NCBI GenBank assembly: GCA_900768515.1
Contig: CAAGDG010000142.1
Coordinates: 20,368 to 84,367 of the forward strand
Length of the DNA: 64,000 nt
Origin: Lentisphaeria bacterium
GTDB lineage: Bacteria > Verrucomicrobiota > Lentisphaeria > Victivallales > Victivallaceae
Reading direction: 5' to 3'
Shown here piece after piece: positions 54,217 through 63,724 of this stretch. Under the pieces are notes generated by a model that was not told where the DNA came from, ran no database searches, and saw only the letters and a list, made by a program, of their open reading frames with translations. The translations under genes were made by a program, and so were the position numbers. The first letter of the stretch is position 1, and every line of letters starts with the position of its first letter.

Positions 54217-56532
54217 ATGTCCAAACTGCTGCTCTTTCTCTTCTCCGCGGCGGCGTTCTTCACCCTTGCCGCCGCACCGAAAAATTTTCAGGAATCACCC
54301 CGGAAAAGCGACGAATGGGGATTTCGTCCCGCCGAGGGTGAAAGTTCCGCGGTGACCCCGACTCCCTTCGTCTGGCAGCCGCAGCAGAATGCGCAGTTCT
54401 ATGAACTGGAGTATGCGCGAAACGCCAAATTCTCGCGGGACAAGGTACGCGTCTCAAAACTCCCCTGGAACGCCTACTGTCCGTCACAGGCGATGAAACC
54501 CGGCGTCTGGTTCTGGCGGGTCCGCTTTGTCGACAATGCGGGCGTTCCCTCGACCTGGAGCGGCGTCCGGCGTTTCACCATCGCCGAAGACGCCGTGGAG
54601 TTTCCCATGCCGACCCGGCAGGAGTTCGAAGCACGGATTCCCAAAACGCATCCGCGTCTGATGGTCCGCCCCGAAGAACTGCCGGAACTCAGAAAGAAGG
54701 CGGATTCCGACCTGAAAGAGGAATTCAACGCCCTGATCGCGGCGGCAGACAAGCTGGTCGCAGCCCCTCCCGACGCCTCCGAACCGCAGAAATATCCCGA
54801 AGGAATGAAGTTCGGGTCCCCGGAGTGGCAGAAGATCTGGTGGGGGAACCGGATGCGTACCCTGAAAGTCCTGGACGGCGCCGCCACCCTCGGCTTCGCC
54901 TACCAGCTGACTGGAAACCGCACTTACGGGGATCTGGCGAAAAAACTGCTGCTTGCGTGTGCCGCCTGGGATCCGAAGGGCTCCAGCAGCCGCGCCTACA
55001 ACGACGAGGTGGCGATTCCCTTCCTCTCGCGCTTTTCACGCACCTACAGCTATGTGAACGAACTGCTCACCGAAGCGGAACGCCAACAGTGCCGGGATTC
55101 CATCCGGGTCCGGGGCAACGACTTCTACCGGGCGCTCTGTCCGAACCACTTCTACAAACCGTTCAACAGCCACAACAACCGCGCATGGCACTTTCTCGGC
55201 GAAGCCGCGGTGGCCTTCTACGGAGAAATTCCGGAAGCCTCGGACTGGCTCGCCTTTGCACTCAACGTCTACTACTGCGTCTATCCGGTCTGGGGCGACG
55301 ACGACGGCGGCTGGCACGAGGGGCTGTGGTACTGGGGAGAATACATGGAACGGTTTTTCTACTGGGGCGACGTGATGCGCAGCGCCTTCAACATCAACGT
55401 CTGCACCAAACCGTTCTTCGCCCGGACCGGTTACTACGCGATGTACTGCCAGCCGCCCGGGACTCAGAACGGCGGATTCGGCGACCTCGCCGAACTTCAC
55501 CGCGACAAGCGCAGCGCCCTGGTGATGCGTTTTCTTGCCGCCCAGTCCGGCAATCCCTACTGGCAGTGGTACGCCGACCAGCTGACTCCCGCCTGGCAGG
55601 AGTCGACCTACATCACCTATCTGCGCGGCGCCATGCCCCGGGTGAAACCGAAAAAGCCGGTCGACCTGCCGACTTCGCGCTGTTTCCGCGGCACCGGGCT
55701 CGCGTTCCTGAACACCGACCTCACCGACGGCAGGAACAATGTGCAGCTGCTTTTCAAATCCAGTCCGCGCGGAACGGTCAGCCACGGGTACGACTCCAAC
55801 AACAGCTTTATTCTCAATGTGTTCAGCGAACCGATGCTGATCCACTCCGGCATCCGGGACAACTATGCGAGCAACTTTCACAAATACTGGATGTGGGACA
55901 CCAAGTCAGTCAACAGCATCACCGTCAACAACGTCTCCCAGAAGCGCGGGGTGTTCGACGCGCCCGGTGAAATCACCGGCTTCTCCACCGGGAAGCGGTT
56001 CGATTACGTCGGCGGCGAGGCGGCGGAATCCTATCCGGCCGGGACGCTCAAGGGATTCCGCCGGCAGATCCTCTTCTGCAAACCCTCGGCAATCCTGATC
56101 GTGGATACGCTCGAAGCGCCCGCCCCGGCGGAATTCGCCTTCCGGCTGCACGCGGTCAATGAGATGCAGCTCGGCGAAGCACGCGCCGACGTCGTCAACG
56201 GCGAGGCCGCCTGCCGGGTCGATTTCCTCTATCCGGCCGGACTCCGGCTGGAGCAGACCGACAAATTCGATCCGCCGCCGGAGTTCCGCAAGCAGCCCAA
56301 CCAGTACCATCTGACCGCGATTCCGGCGGAAAAGTCGGAACGGGCAATCTTCATCACGCTTCTCCGCCCCCACCGGGTCGGCGATGCGCTGAAGGGAGAA
56401 CCGGCCTTCCAGAAGAGCAACTCCGGATTCACCCTCTCCGTCCCCCTGCCGGAGGGAACCTTGGAGGCGAAAATCGGAAACGATGCCTCGATTTCGGCGA
56501 AACTGGGTACGGAAACTTTCCAGACCCCCTGA
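54217..56532 (+). CDS. Secreted heparinase II/III-like polysaccharide lyase
   Basis: A 771-residue exported enzyme. Residues 1-19 are a signal peptide (LLLFLFSAAAFFTLAAA). An FnIII-like module follows (about 45-125). Then comes an alpha/alpha-toroid region of the DUF4962/heparinase N type (HPRLMVRPEELPELRKKA, FNSHNNRAWHFLGEAAVAFYGEIP, YWGEYMERFFYWGDV) and a C-terminal beta-sandwich (about 490-770) with the heparinase II/III fold (VSHGYDSNNSFILNVFSEPMLIHSG). It would cleave uronic-acid-containing polysaccharides by beta-elimination; alginate, heparinoid or pectin-like substrates cannot be separated by eye. A terminator follows at 56549. Confidence 0.85.
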   Translation: MSKLLLFLFSAAAFFTLAAAPKNFQESPRKSDEWGFRPAEGESSAVTPTPFVWQPQQNAQFYELEYARNAKFSRDKVRVSKLPWNAYCPSQAMKPGVWFWRVRFVDNAGVPSTWSGVRRFTIAEDAVEFPMPTRQEFEARIPKTHPRLMVRPEELPELRKKADSDLKEEFNALIAAADKLVAAPPDASEPQKYPEGMKFGSPEWQKIWWGNRMRTLKVLDGAATLGFAYQLTGNRTYGDLAKKLLLACAAWDPKGSSSRAYNDEVAIPFLSRFSRTYSYVNELLTEAERQQCRDSIRVRGNDFYRALCPNHFYKPFNSHNNRAWHFLGEAAVAFYGEIPEASDWLAFALNVYYCVYPVWGDDDGGWHEGLWYWGEYMERFFYWGDVMRSAFNINVCTKPFFARTGYYAMYCQPPGTQNGGFGDLAELHRDKRSALVMRFLAAQSGNPYWQWYADQLTPAWQESTYITYLRGAMPRVKPKKPVDLPTSRCFRGTGLAFLNTDLTDGRNNVQLLFKSSPRGTVSHGYDSNNSFILNVFSEPMLIHSGIRDNYASNFHKYWMWDTKSVNSITVNNVSQKRGVFDAPGEITGFSTGKRFDYVGGEAAESYPAGTLKGFRRQILFCKPSAILIVDTLEAPAPAEFAFRLHAVNEMQLGEARADVVNGEAACRVDFLYPAGLRLEQTDKFDPPPEFRKQPNQYHLTAIPAEKSERAIFITLLRPHRVGDALKGEPAFQKSNSGFTLSVPLPEGTLEAKIGNDASISAKLGTETFQTP

Positions 56533-56548
56533 CCGACGCTCTCATTAC

Positions 56549-56585
56549 CGCCTTTCCGGTCCGCTTCCGGAAAGGCGTTTTTTTT
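56549..56585 (+). terminator. Rho-independent terminator of the GntR-pseudopilin-lyase operon
   Basis: CGCCTTTCCGG (56549-56559) pairs perfectly with CCGGAAAGGCG (56567-56577) and is followed by eight T (56578-56585). Confidence 0.92.
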
Positions 56586-56672
56586 CGCCGGAAATCCCCG
56601 GCGATCGCCCAATGCCGTCCATCCCTCCCCGGAGCCGCCGCCATTCTTCCGGCAGTTTTTTTCATTTTCCGC

Positions 56673-56700
56673 TTGCTTTTGCAAAAAAACCATCCATAAT
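56673..56700 (+). promoter_or_regulatory. Promoter of the LacI-glycoside hydrolase operon
   Basis: TTGCTT (56673-56678), 16 bp, CATAAT (56695-56700), directly followed by the operator palindrome. Confidence 0.5.
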
Positions 56701-56706
56701 TAATAG

Positions 56707-56720
56707 GTAGAACGTTCTAC
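56707..56720 (+). promoter_or_regulatory. LacI-type operator (perfect 14-bp palindrome)
   Basis: GTAGAACGTTCTAC is a perfect palindrome with the central AACGTT/CG step typical of LacI-family operators. It covers the predicted start of transcription and ends three bases before ATG 56724, so bound repressor would block its own operon. Confidence 0.7.
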
Positions 56721-56723
56721 TTA

Positions 56724-57743
56724 ATGAAAGAATCGACCATGGCGACGATCAAGGAAGTGGCGGCGGCGGCCGGCGTCTCCTACCAGGCGGTCTCGGCCGT
56801 GCTGAACGGAAAACTGGGCAAGGCCTCCCCTGCGACAAGGGAGAGAATCTATCAGGCAGCGGCCCGGCTCAACTACCGTCCCAATCGGCTGGCCCGGGGG
56901 CTGGTTCTCGGCAGGAGCGGAATGATCGGCCTGGTTATGCAGGACATCCGCTCCCCATACTTCGCGGACCTGACCTGGGAGCTGCAGAATGCGGCGGAAC
57001 GGGCGGGGTTTCAGGTGCTGACGATGGTCGCGGACTGGTCGGAGAGCGGCACCCTCCGCTGTCTCGAAAAGCTCTCCGCCTCCGGGATCGACGGCATCGT
57101 CCTGCTCGGAAACGTTCTCCCGGAAGCATACCGGCGCAGGATCCTTCCGGAAACGTTCCCGCTGATTCTGATTGACGACGACGATTCCGCTGCCGACGGC
57201 ATCGGGTTCGACTACCTTCCGGGAATGGAGGAGGCGTTCCTCCATCTGCTCGAATCCGGGAACCGCCGGATCGCCCTTGCACACGATCCGGTGCACCGGA
57301 TGAAATTCCGCGCCTACGCCGCCTGCTGCCGGAAATTCGGAGTCGAACCGCAGATATTCCAGTATCTCTCGCCGACCGCGGCGGGCGAGGAGGCCGTCAT
57401 CGCCTGCGCCCATGAACTGGCCGAGGCACGAAGAAATTTCGATGCGGTCATTGCCGCTTCCGACTACGATGGAGTTCTGCTGCTGCGCGGCCTGGCGGAA
57501 CGGAACGTCAGAGTCCCGGAGGAGCTTTCCATGGTCACCATCGACGATACGCTGCTCGGCCGGGTCTCCATTCCACAGCTGACTTCCATCGCACTTGACC
57601 GGAAGCAACTTGCGCAAGCCATTCTGACCCGGCTCTCGGACCGGATCGCAAAACGGGAATCTCCCCCCGGCCGCCGTCTGATTCCAAGTCATCTGATCAT
57701 TCGCAACAGTGTCGCCCGCCGACCGTTCAATGGAGTCTTTTGA
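56724..57743 (+). CDS. LacI-family transcriptional regulator
   Basis: A 339-residue repressor. HTH: TIKEVAAAAGVSYQAVSAVLNGK; hinge helix: RLNYRPNRLARGLVLGRSGMIGLV, with the Leu-Ala pair that inserts at the CG step of the operator. The effector domain has a typical sugar-binding layout. The start may be 56724 or 56739 (MATIKEV); neither has a strong ribosome site. It is followed one base after its stop by a glycoside hydrolase, which it probably controls from the palindrome at 56707-56720. Confidence 0.93.
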   Translation: MKESTMATIKEVAAAAGVSYQAVSAVLNGKLGKASPATRERIYQAAARLNYRPNRLARGLVLGRSGMIGLVMQDIRSPYFADLTWELQNAAERAGFQVLTMVADWSESGTLRCLEKLSASGIDGIVLLGNVLPEAYRRRILPETFPLILIDDDDSAADGIGFDYLPGMEEAFLHLLESGNRRIALAHDPVHRMKFRAYAACCRKFGVEPQIFQYLSPTAAGEEAVIACAHELAEARRNFDAVIAASDYDGVLLLRGLAERNVRVPEELSMVTIDDTLLGRVSIPQLTSIALDRKQLAQAILTRLSDRIAKRESPPGRRLIPSHLIIRNSVARRPFNGVF

Positions 57744-57744
57744 C

Positions 57745-60700
57745 ATGCGCAAGATCCTGTTTTTCGGTCTCGTTCTCGCCGCGGCGGGAATCGCCGCCGC
57801 GGAAAATGAACCGCTCTACCGGGGAAAATTCCGGGTCTATCCGGTTCCCGGCACCATCCACGCCGACGCCGGCACCATCGAGATGACGGTACATCCGGCC
57901 AAACCGGCCGCGGAATTTCAGAATGAGTGGGCCTTCCTCTTTTCCATGATTCCGGCCCGTGAGGAGAAGGAGGCGGCGCGCACGCTGCTCGGAATCTGCA
58001 TCAACAGCGGAGAAAATGATCAGCGCGGCCTGGTCGCCGTCGCCCGGAATGAGACCATGGCCGCCCGTGTCACCGCTTCCTGCGAACCGGTCTTCGCCAA
58101 AGGGCGCCCGGTCAACCTTGCGCTGAGCTGGGGAGAAAAGGGAGTGATTCTCTGCGCCGACGGCAGGGAACTCTCCCGGGCCCCCTTCTCCGGAAAACTT
58201 TCGCCGATGCCGGGCAGTTTCGCGGTGTCGGCGGGTCCGCCGTTCTTCGCCGACGCCATCCGGATCTCGGCGCGCCAGCGGACCGGGGCGGAACTTGACG
58301 CCACCCCGGAGACCCCTTTCAACGCGGAAGAGGACACCACGCTGCTGGCCGACCTCCGTTCCGGAGAAACACAGCTGCTGAATGGCGGCAGCCGGGAGGA
58401 GGCGCTGCTGCTCCCGGTCTGGTCATACGAAAGTTCGATCTCCGCCCCCGGCGAACCGGCGGTGCTGCGTCTCGCGGGAACCAACCTCACCGACCGGGAT
58501 CAGAATCTGGAACTGCTTCTGACCGGCCGGCAGACAGACGGCGACCCGCTGCCGGAGGTGCGCAAAACCATCCGGATTCCCGCCCGGACCCGGCAACGGG
58601 AGTTTCTCCTCGAACTGCCGGTGACCGCCCCGGGACACTATCAGTTCGACCTCGAATATGGCGGCGGGAACTACCCGTTTACCCACGCGAGACTCAGCCA
58701 CCCCGACGCCGCACTGCCGGACGGCCGGTTCGCCGACTACATCGGCCACCACCTCTACGACCTGCCGCACCTGCTCAAAAAACTCGGCATCCGCAACAGC
58801 CGCAGCGACGCATTCCACTGGTATGTCGTGGAACCGGAAAAGGGGCAGTTCGACTGGCGCTGGAGCGACGAAATCGTCGAACGGAATCGCGAGGCGGGGA
58901 TCTCCATGCTCGGCATCCTCGGTTCGCCGCCGGCGTGGGCCGCGGACCCGACCGTCGTCCCCACACACAAAAACGCCTTCATGTCCTCGCGCCGGAAACC
59001 GGCCGATCCCGACGACTGGGAGCGGTATGTCCGCGCCGTGGCGGCACGCTACCGCGGCAAGGTGGCCGCCTGGGAGATCTGGAACGAGGTCGACTGGCAT
59101 CCGCCGGCTCCGGCCGCCAGCTTCTCCGGTTCCACCACAGAGTATCTCGAACTGTTGAAACGGGCCCACCGGGCGATCCGCGCCGCCGATCCCGATGCGA
59201 AGATTCTGGTCAGCGGGTTCGGTTACGGAACCGCCTGCGACGGAGCCATGCCGTTCGACCTGCTGAAAGCGGGGGCGGCCGCCTACTGCGACTTCTACAA
59301 TGTCCACTCCTACCAGGGACTCAAAGGAATCGCCGGGCTGAAACGTGCCGTGCAACAGGCCCGGCCCGGTATGAAACTCTGGCAGACCGAACAGATGTGG
59401 CACACCATCGCCGATCCCGCGATGCAGGCGAAGCTGACGGCCGCGATTCAGTTCTGGTTCATCGAGGAGGGTTTTGAAAAATATTTCAATTTCGGAGAGG
59501 ATTTCTTCTTCTCGCACCAGACGCGCTCGCCGATCCCGGCGCTTCCGGCGCTGGCGTTCGCCCAGGCGATGCTGCGCAAATGCGACCGCTACACCGGAAC
59601 AGTCACTGCCGCGCCGCTCGACCTCCGGCACAGTTTTCAGCGTACCGACGGCAGCACGCTGACCGTCCTCGGCCGCACCTCCGCCGCTGCGATCTGGGAG
59701 CTGGAGGGGTCGGTGAAGGCCCTCTACGATCTCTACGGGCGCGAAGTGAAATACTCCTCCCGCGCCGGAAAAATCCGGACGGAACGGCCGACGGCGCTCC
59801 TCTACGTGATCAGCCAGGGGAAACTTGCCGGGTTCCGGGAGATCGCGGAGACCGCAAACTTCTGCCCGAACCCCTCCTTCGAGGAGGTTTCCGGCGACGT
59901 CGCCACCGGCGGCATGAAAAATGCGGCCGCCCTGCAATGGCAGCTGCGCGACCGTCAGTTCGATCCGGAAGGAGAGATTTCGATCACCGCCGACGCATCC
60001 GACGGGAAATACGCGATGGCGCTCGCCTCCTCCGGGGCCGGGCGGGTCTACGCCTTTTTCGACAGCCGGGTGCCGGGTCCGGAACGCTGTCTCTTCAGCG
60101 GCAGCTTCAAAAATACCGGGGAGCGTCCGATCGCGCCTTACTTCGACGTCTTCGACCGCACCAGCGGTTACTTCAAACGATACCACGTTTCCGCGGTCGC
60201 GCCGGGCGGTGGATTTGTCCGGCGAAGCGTGGAAGTCGAGATCCCGGCAAGTGACGCGACACTGGCCTTCTGCATCGGCATCGAACAGGCGGGAACGCTG
60301 GTCATGGACGAAATCCGTCTCGAACGGCTCTCCGACACGCCGCTCCCGGGATACGCGCCGCTCCCGCTGCCCGCGGCACCCGGCTTCGACGCCTTCCTCG
60401 GCGACAGGCACGTCGGCAGCACGGAACTGTTCAGGGCTCTGCAGGGGAAAGAGCAGATCGGCCGGATTCCGTTCCGGTTCTCCTCGCCGCCCTGCCTGCT
60501 CTCCCGCGCGGACTGGAAAGGCGCCTACGGCAGCCGGGCAACGATTCCGGTTTCTGGAAAAGTGAAAAGAGTGGTTCTCCTGCTGGGGGCGGCATACGTG
60601 CCGGAAAATGCCGACGTGCTCGGGCAGGTCAGCTTCATCCGGCGCGACAGGAGCCGTTCCCCGGGGAAGGAATTGCACAACAAACAGGAACTGCGCGACT

Positions 60701-60891
60701 GGTTCCTCGCCTCGGACAGCCGCGGGATTCCGCCGGCATTCCGCTTCGTCACGCCAGGGATGCTCGAATACGGCCTTTTCCTGGTGGAAATCGACAATCC
60801 GGATCCCACCGCGGAACTCTCCGCCCTGGAGCTGGAAGCAGGGAATGAATCGCTGCTGATCCTTGCGGGAGTCACCGTCAAACCGGAGTGA
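57745..60891 (+). CDS. Large secreted clan GH-A glycoside hydrolase (GH39-like)
   Basis: A 1048-residue exported enzyme. ATG 57745, one base after the LacI stop, is favoured because it begins a clean signal peptide (MRKILFFGLVLAAAGIAAA); GGAG lies nine bases ahead. Residues about 25-190 resemble a LamG-like module. The catalytic TIM barrel spans about 335-660: YVVEPEKGQFDWRWSDEIVERNREAGISMLGILG, acid/base Glu in WEIWNEVDWHPP (about 445), nucleophile Glu candidate in LWQTEQMW (about 548). A carbohydrate-binding-like module follows (NPSFEEV, about 705-850). Substrate is unknown; xylosidase-like or other beta-glycosidase activity is possible. Confidence 0.85.
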   Translation: MRKILFFGLVLAAAGIAAAENEPLYRGKFRVYPVPGTIHADAGTIEMTVHPAKPAAEFQNEWAFLFSMIPAREEKEAARTLLGICINSGENDQRGLVAVARNETMAARVTASCEPVFAKGRPVNLALSWGEKGVILCADGRELSRAPFSGKLSPMPGSFAVSAGPPFFADAIRISARQRTGAELDATPETPFNAEEDTTLLADLRSGETQLLNGGSREEALLLPVWSYESSISAPGEPAVLRLAGTNLTDRDQNLELLLTGRQTDGDPLPEVRKTIRIPARTRQREFLLELPVTAPGHYQFDLEYGGGNYPFTHARLSHPDAALPDGRFADYIGHHLYDLPHLLKKLGIRNSRSDAFHWYVVEPEKGQFDWRWSDEIVERNREAGISMLGILGSPPAWAADPTVVPTHKNAFMSSRRKPADPDDWERYVRAVAARYRGKVAAWEIWNEVDWHPPAPAASFSGSTTEYLELLKRAHRAIRAADPDAKILVSGFGYGTACDGAMPFDLLKAGAAAYCDFYNVHSYQGLKGIAGLKRAVQQARPGMKLWQTEQMWHTIADPAMQAKLTAAIQFWFIEEGFEKYFNFGEDFFFSHQTRSPIPALPALAFAQAMLRKCDRYTGTVTAAPLDLRHSFQRTDGSTLTVLGRTSAAAIWELEGSVKALYDLYGREVKYSSRAGKIRTERPTALLYVISQGKLAGFREIAETANFCPNPSFEEVSGDVATGGMKNAAALQWQLRDRQFDPEGEISITADASDGKYAMALASSGAGRVYAFFDSRVPGPERCLFSGSFKNTGERPIAPYFDVFDRTSGYFKRYHVSAVAPGGGFVRRSVEVEIPASDATLAFCIGIEQAGTLVMDEIRLERLSDTPLPGYAPLPLPAAPGFDAFLGDRHVGSTELFRALQGKEQIGRIPFRFSSPPCLLSRADWKGAYGSRATIPVSGKVKRVVLLLGAAYVPENADVLGQVSFIRRDRSRSPGKELHNKQELRDWFLASDSRGIPPAFRFVTPGMLEYGLFLVEIDNPDPTAELSALELEAGNESLLILAGVTVKPE

Positions 60892-60997
60892 CGGAACGGG
60901 AGTCCGAAGCGACGGCGCAACGGACCGCCGCTCCCGCTCCCCGGGAAAGCAGAAGCTGCGCGGCTGCAAGAAAATACTGAAAATAAAGCGACTAAAC

Positions 60998-61025
60998 TTG
61001 ACATTCCCGAAATATATGATACACT
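60998..61025 (+). promoter_or_regulatory. Promoter of the zinc-ribbon membrane protein gene
   Basis: TTGACA (60998-61003), 16 bp, TACACT (61020-61025) preceded by TGA, an extended -10. A leader of about 55 bases precedes AAGGAGGGG and the start codon. Confidence 0.6.
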
Positions 61026-61088
61026 GTATTTCATGCCGATGATATTCCCATCATCGCGCGGCATTTAACATCACAAGGAGGGGTCAGA

Positions 61089-61985
61089 ATGTTTTGCTCG
61101 AAATGCGGGAAACAGCTTCCGGATGATGCAGTGACTTGTGACGGCTGCGGGGCGTCTCTGAAATCGACTGACATCATTGCTCTGGTGGATTCCAAAAGCA
61201 CTCTGCTCAACCGATGGATCGATCTCGGGATTGAGTTCCTGAAAAAAATTCCCTTTGAGAATTTTGTGAACCGTGCGGAAACGATTATCGGCCGTATTGG
61301 GGTTCTCTCCTTCTACCTGCTCGGCCTCATCGGGCTGATCGGCGGAATCACCGGTGCGATCCGGTACGATTATCCGGGAATGCTCTGGATCGGGATCGCC
61401 TGGCTGTTCCTCTGCATCCTCTTCGCCTATTTCGGGACCAAGCTGCTGCAGTCGATCAAGGCGCTGGTGATCAATACGAAGAGTCTGTTTTCGTCAACAG
61501 CGCTGCTGGACTGCATCATCGTGCTGTTTCTGCTGACCGGAATCGTTTTTCTTGTGTGCGGCATTTACTTCACCTGCGATGAATCGGACTTCGATCACCT
61601 GTGGACAGGCCTGCTCGGTTTTGTGGTGTTTGAATTCAGTGCGATCTGCGCGCTGAAGCCGCAACTGGTCTCCACCGAGGCGGGAGTGCCCTGTTCGCCC
61701 GGGGAAGAACTCATCGGACTGGGAACTTTCTTCCTCAAGATTCTGCTGCGGATGCTCCCCTTCATCTGGTGCCTGGGGGCCTTCGGCACGATGCTTTACG
61801 TTGTCGTCCACCTCGGCGCGGAAAATCTCAATGAGCACATCATGGCCGGATTCGAGGCAACGCTGATCCTCGGACTGGCGCCTCTGACCTATTATCTGGG
61901 ATTCCTGATCTACTACTTCATCATCGACCTGGCCCGCGCGGTGCTCTCGCTGCCGGGGAAACTGGATAAACTCAACAACAAATAG
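61089..61985 (+). CDS. Zinc-ribbon multi-span membrane protein of unknown function
   Basis: A 298-residue protein. Residues 1-24 are a zinc ribbon (MFCSKCGKQLPDDAVTCDGCG, two CxxC pairs). Six or so hydrophobic helices follow, from about residue 70 to 285. The combination of a single N-terminal zinc ribbon and a membrane domain is common among uncharacterised bacterial proteins. It has its own promoter and a strong ribosome site, with no clear partner. Confidence 0.85.
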   Translation: MFCSKCGKQLPDDAVTCDGCGASLKSTDIIALVDSKSTLLNRWIDLGIEFLKKIPFENFVNRAETIIGRIGVLSFYLLGLIGLIGGITGAIRYDYPGMLWIGIAWLFLCILFAYFGTKLLQSIKALVINTKSLFSSTALLDCIIVLFLLTGIVFLVCGIYFTCDESDFDHLWTGLLGFVVFEFSAICALKPQLVSTEAGVPCSPGEELIGLGTFFLKILLRMLPFIWCLGAFGTMLYVVVHLGAENLNEHIMAGFEATLILGLAPLTYYLGFLIYYFIIDLARAVLSLPGKLDKLNNK

Positions 61986-62142
61986 ACCGGCCGCCCGGCG
62001 AACTGTGACGGGCCTCCGTGCGGAAGCATTCCTTCGGCTTTTCGTCCCTTGCTGACAAAGGTGAAAAACGGGGGATGTTTCCGCTGTCGTTTTTCCTCAG
62101 GAAAGCCGCCGGAACGGAAAACAGAAAGGATGGGGAGGAAGC

Positions 62143-63447
62143 ATGGAAAAAATTACTTTGCCGGCAACCGCAATTCCGGTCCTTGCCGATGTGGACCTCT
62201 GCGTCGCGGGGGGAAGCTGCACCGGCGTCTTCGCCGCGGTCGCCGCCGCCCGGCGCGGAGTCCGGGTTGCGCTCGTCGAACCGCAGAACCGTTTTGGCGG
62301 CACCGCGGTGGCTTCACTGGTCTGTTACTGGCACAGTTTCTTCACGCTCGATGGGTCACGGCAAATCGTTGCCGGTCTGACCCAGGAGGTGGTCGATCGA
62401 CTGGACCGGCGTGGAGCGGTGGAACTGGCAACCGACAACAACCCTTCGTGGTACATCCGGCTGAACACCGAAGAGCTGGCAATTGAACTTGACGAACTGA
62501 TCCGGGAGTCGGGAGTGACGCCGTTTCTCCACGCGCGGGCGATCGATGTGCTCCGTGATGGAGACGGGAAGATCACCGGTGTGGTCACGGCGGGGAAAGG
62601 AGGGCTCGGAGCCATCCGGGCGAAGTTCTTCATCGACGCGACAGGCGACGGCGATCTTTGCGCGGCCGCCGGGGCCGGGATGTGGCGCAACGCGGAACTT
62701 CAACCTGCGACCGCCTGTGCCCGGCTGAGCAGCTGGCCGCAGTTCAAGCGTCCGCTGGGGGAACTGGTTCATGAGGCCGCGCAGGAGTTCCATCTGCCGG
62801 AAGGATTCATCTGGGGGAGCTTTCTGCCGCACAGCGGCTCCTTCATGCTGGCGGGAACCAAGATCGCCCGGAGCGATCTTTCCGAACCGGCGGCACTGAC
62901 CGCCGCCGAGATCGAAGGGCGCCGTCAACTGCGGGCGATTCAGGACATCATCGCCCGGGCCGGCTACACCCGGCCGGTATTGGAAGCGCTCCCCTCGCTG
63001 ATCGGCATTCGTGAAACCCGGCACATTCACTCGCTCTATCGCCTGAGGACCGAGGACCTGCTCAGCGGCCGGCGCTTTCCGGACGCGGTGGCGCGGGGGA
63101 CCTACCGGCTGGACATCCACAGTCAGGAGCGTGCGGGGACTCGTTTTCTCTACCTCGACGGCAGAGAGGAGTTCTGTTCACCGTCCCAACCGACGGAGAA
63201 AGGGTTCTGGCGCGATCCGTCGCTCCCGTCGCCGGAATACTATGAAATTCCGTTGCGCAGCCTGATTCCGCCGGGGTTCGGCAATCTGATTGCGGCGGGG
63301 AGAATGATTGACGCCGAGGAGGGGGCATTTGGCGCGGCGCGGGTGATGGTCAATCTGAATCAGATTGGGGAGGCGGCGGGAGAAGCTGTTTCCCGGGCTT
63401 TGGAGAGTGGCCGGAGCATGGATGCCGTTCTGGAGAGCGTCCGCTGA
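62143..63447 (+). CDS. FAD-dependent oxidoreductase (FAD_oxidored family)
   Basis: A 434-residue flavoprotein. DVDLCVAGGSCTGVFAAVAAARRGVRVALVEPQNRFGGTAVA is the nucleotide-binding fold, with GGSCTG in place of the standard GGGxxG, so the second glycine is Ser. KFFIDATGDGDLCAAAG and LIAAGRMIDAEEGAFGAARVMVNLNQIGEAAG close the flavin site. There is no signal peptide. Members of this family often sit in carbohydrate-degradation loci in PVC bacteria, with mostly unproved activity. It is the last complete gene before the CRISPR array. Confidence 0.85.
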   Translation: MEKITLPATAIPVLADVDLCVAGGSCTGVFAAVAAARRGVRVALVEPQNRFGGTAVASLVCYWHSFFTLDGSRQIVAGLTQEVVDRLDRRGAVELATDNNPSWYIRLNTEELAIELDELIRESGVTPFLHARAIDVLRDGDGKITGVVTAGKGGLGAIRAKFFIDATGDGDLCAAAGAGMWRNAELQPATACARLSSWPQFKRPLGELVHEAAQEFHLPEGFIWGSFLPHSGSFMLAGTKIARSDLSEPAALTAAEIEGRRQLRAIQDIIARAGYTRPVLEALPSLIGIRETRHIHSLYRLRTEDLLSGRRFPDAVARGTYRLDIHSQERAGTRFLYLDGREEFCSPSQPTEKGFWRDPSLPSPEYYEIPLRSLIPPGFGNLIAAGRMIDAEEGAFGAARVMVNLNQIGEAAGEAVSRALESGRSMDAVLESVR

Positions 63448-63724
63448 TTTCTTCTGACGGCGTCTTTCTGCGGAACCCTCTTTCCGGGGGGAAGAACCAT
63501 ATGCGGACTTGCGGGAGTGGAGCTGGCCGGGAAGCGGTGCCCTTCTGTTCCGCCACCTTCGGGGATGAGAAATCCCCGGAGGTCACGAAGAGCAGAAGAG
63601 CGCGGAAACCTTACCGCTTTTCCGGGATAACCTCGAGCCAGTACGAATCAGGCAACCGGGTCACAAAGCGTCGATTCCACAAGGTTCAGCATTGTAAGAA
63701 AATCATTCTTCCATACACGAAAAT
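63448..63724. other. Intergenic region before the CRISPR array
   Basis: 277 bases with no convincing gene. On the minus strand 63685-63611 can be read as a 24-codon open stretch ending EVIPEKR and a stop; it begins after a stop codon, has no start, and may be a gene remnant or chance. No anti-repeat resembling a tracrRNA was found by eye. Confidence 0.4.

Noticed and set aside
63448..63724. tracrRNA gene next to the CRISPR array
   Set aside because: No stretch complementary to the repeat was found by eye in this interval; it may lie beyond the right edge.
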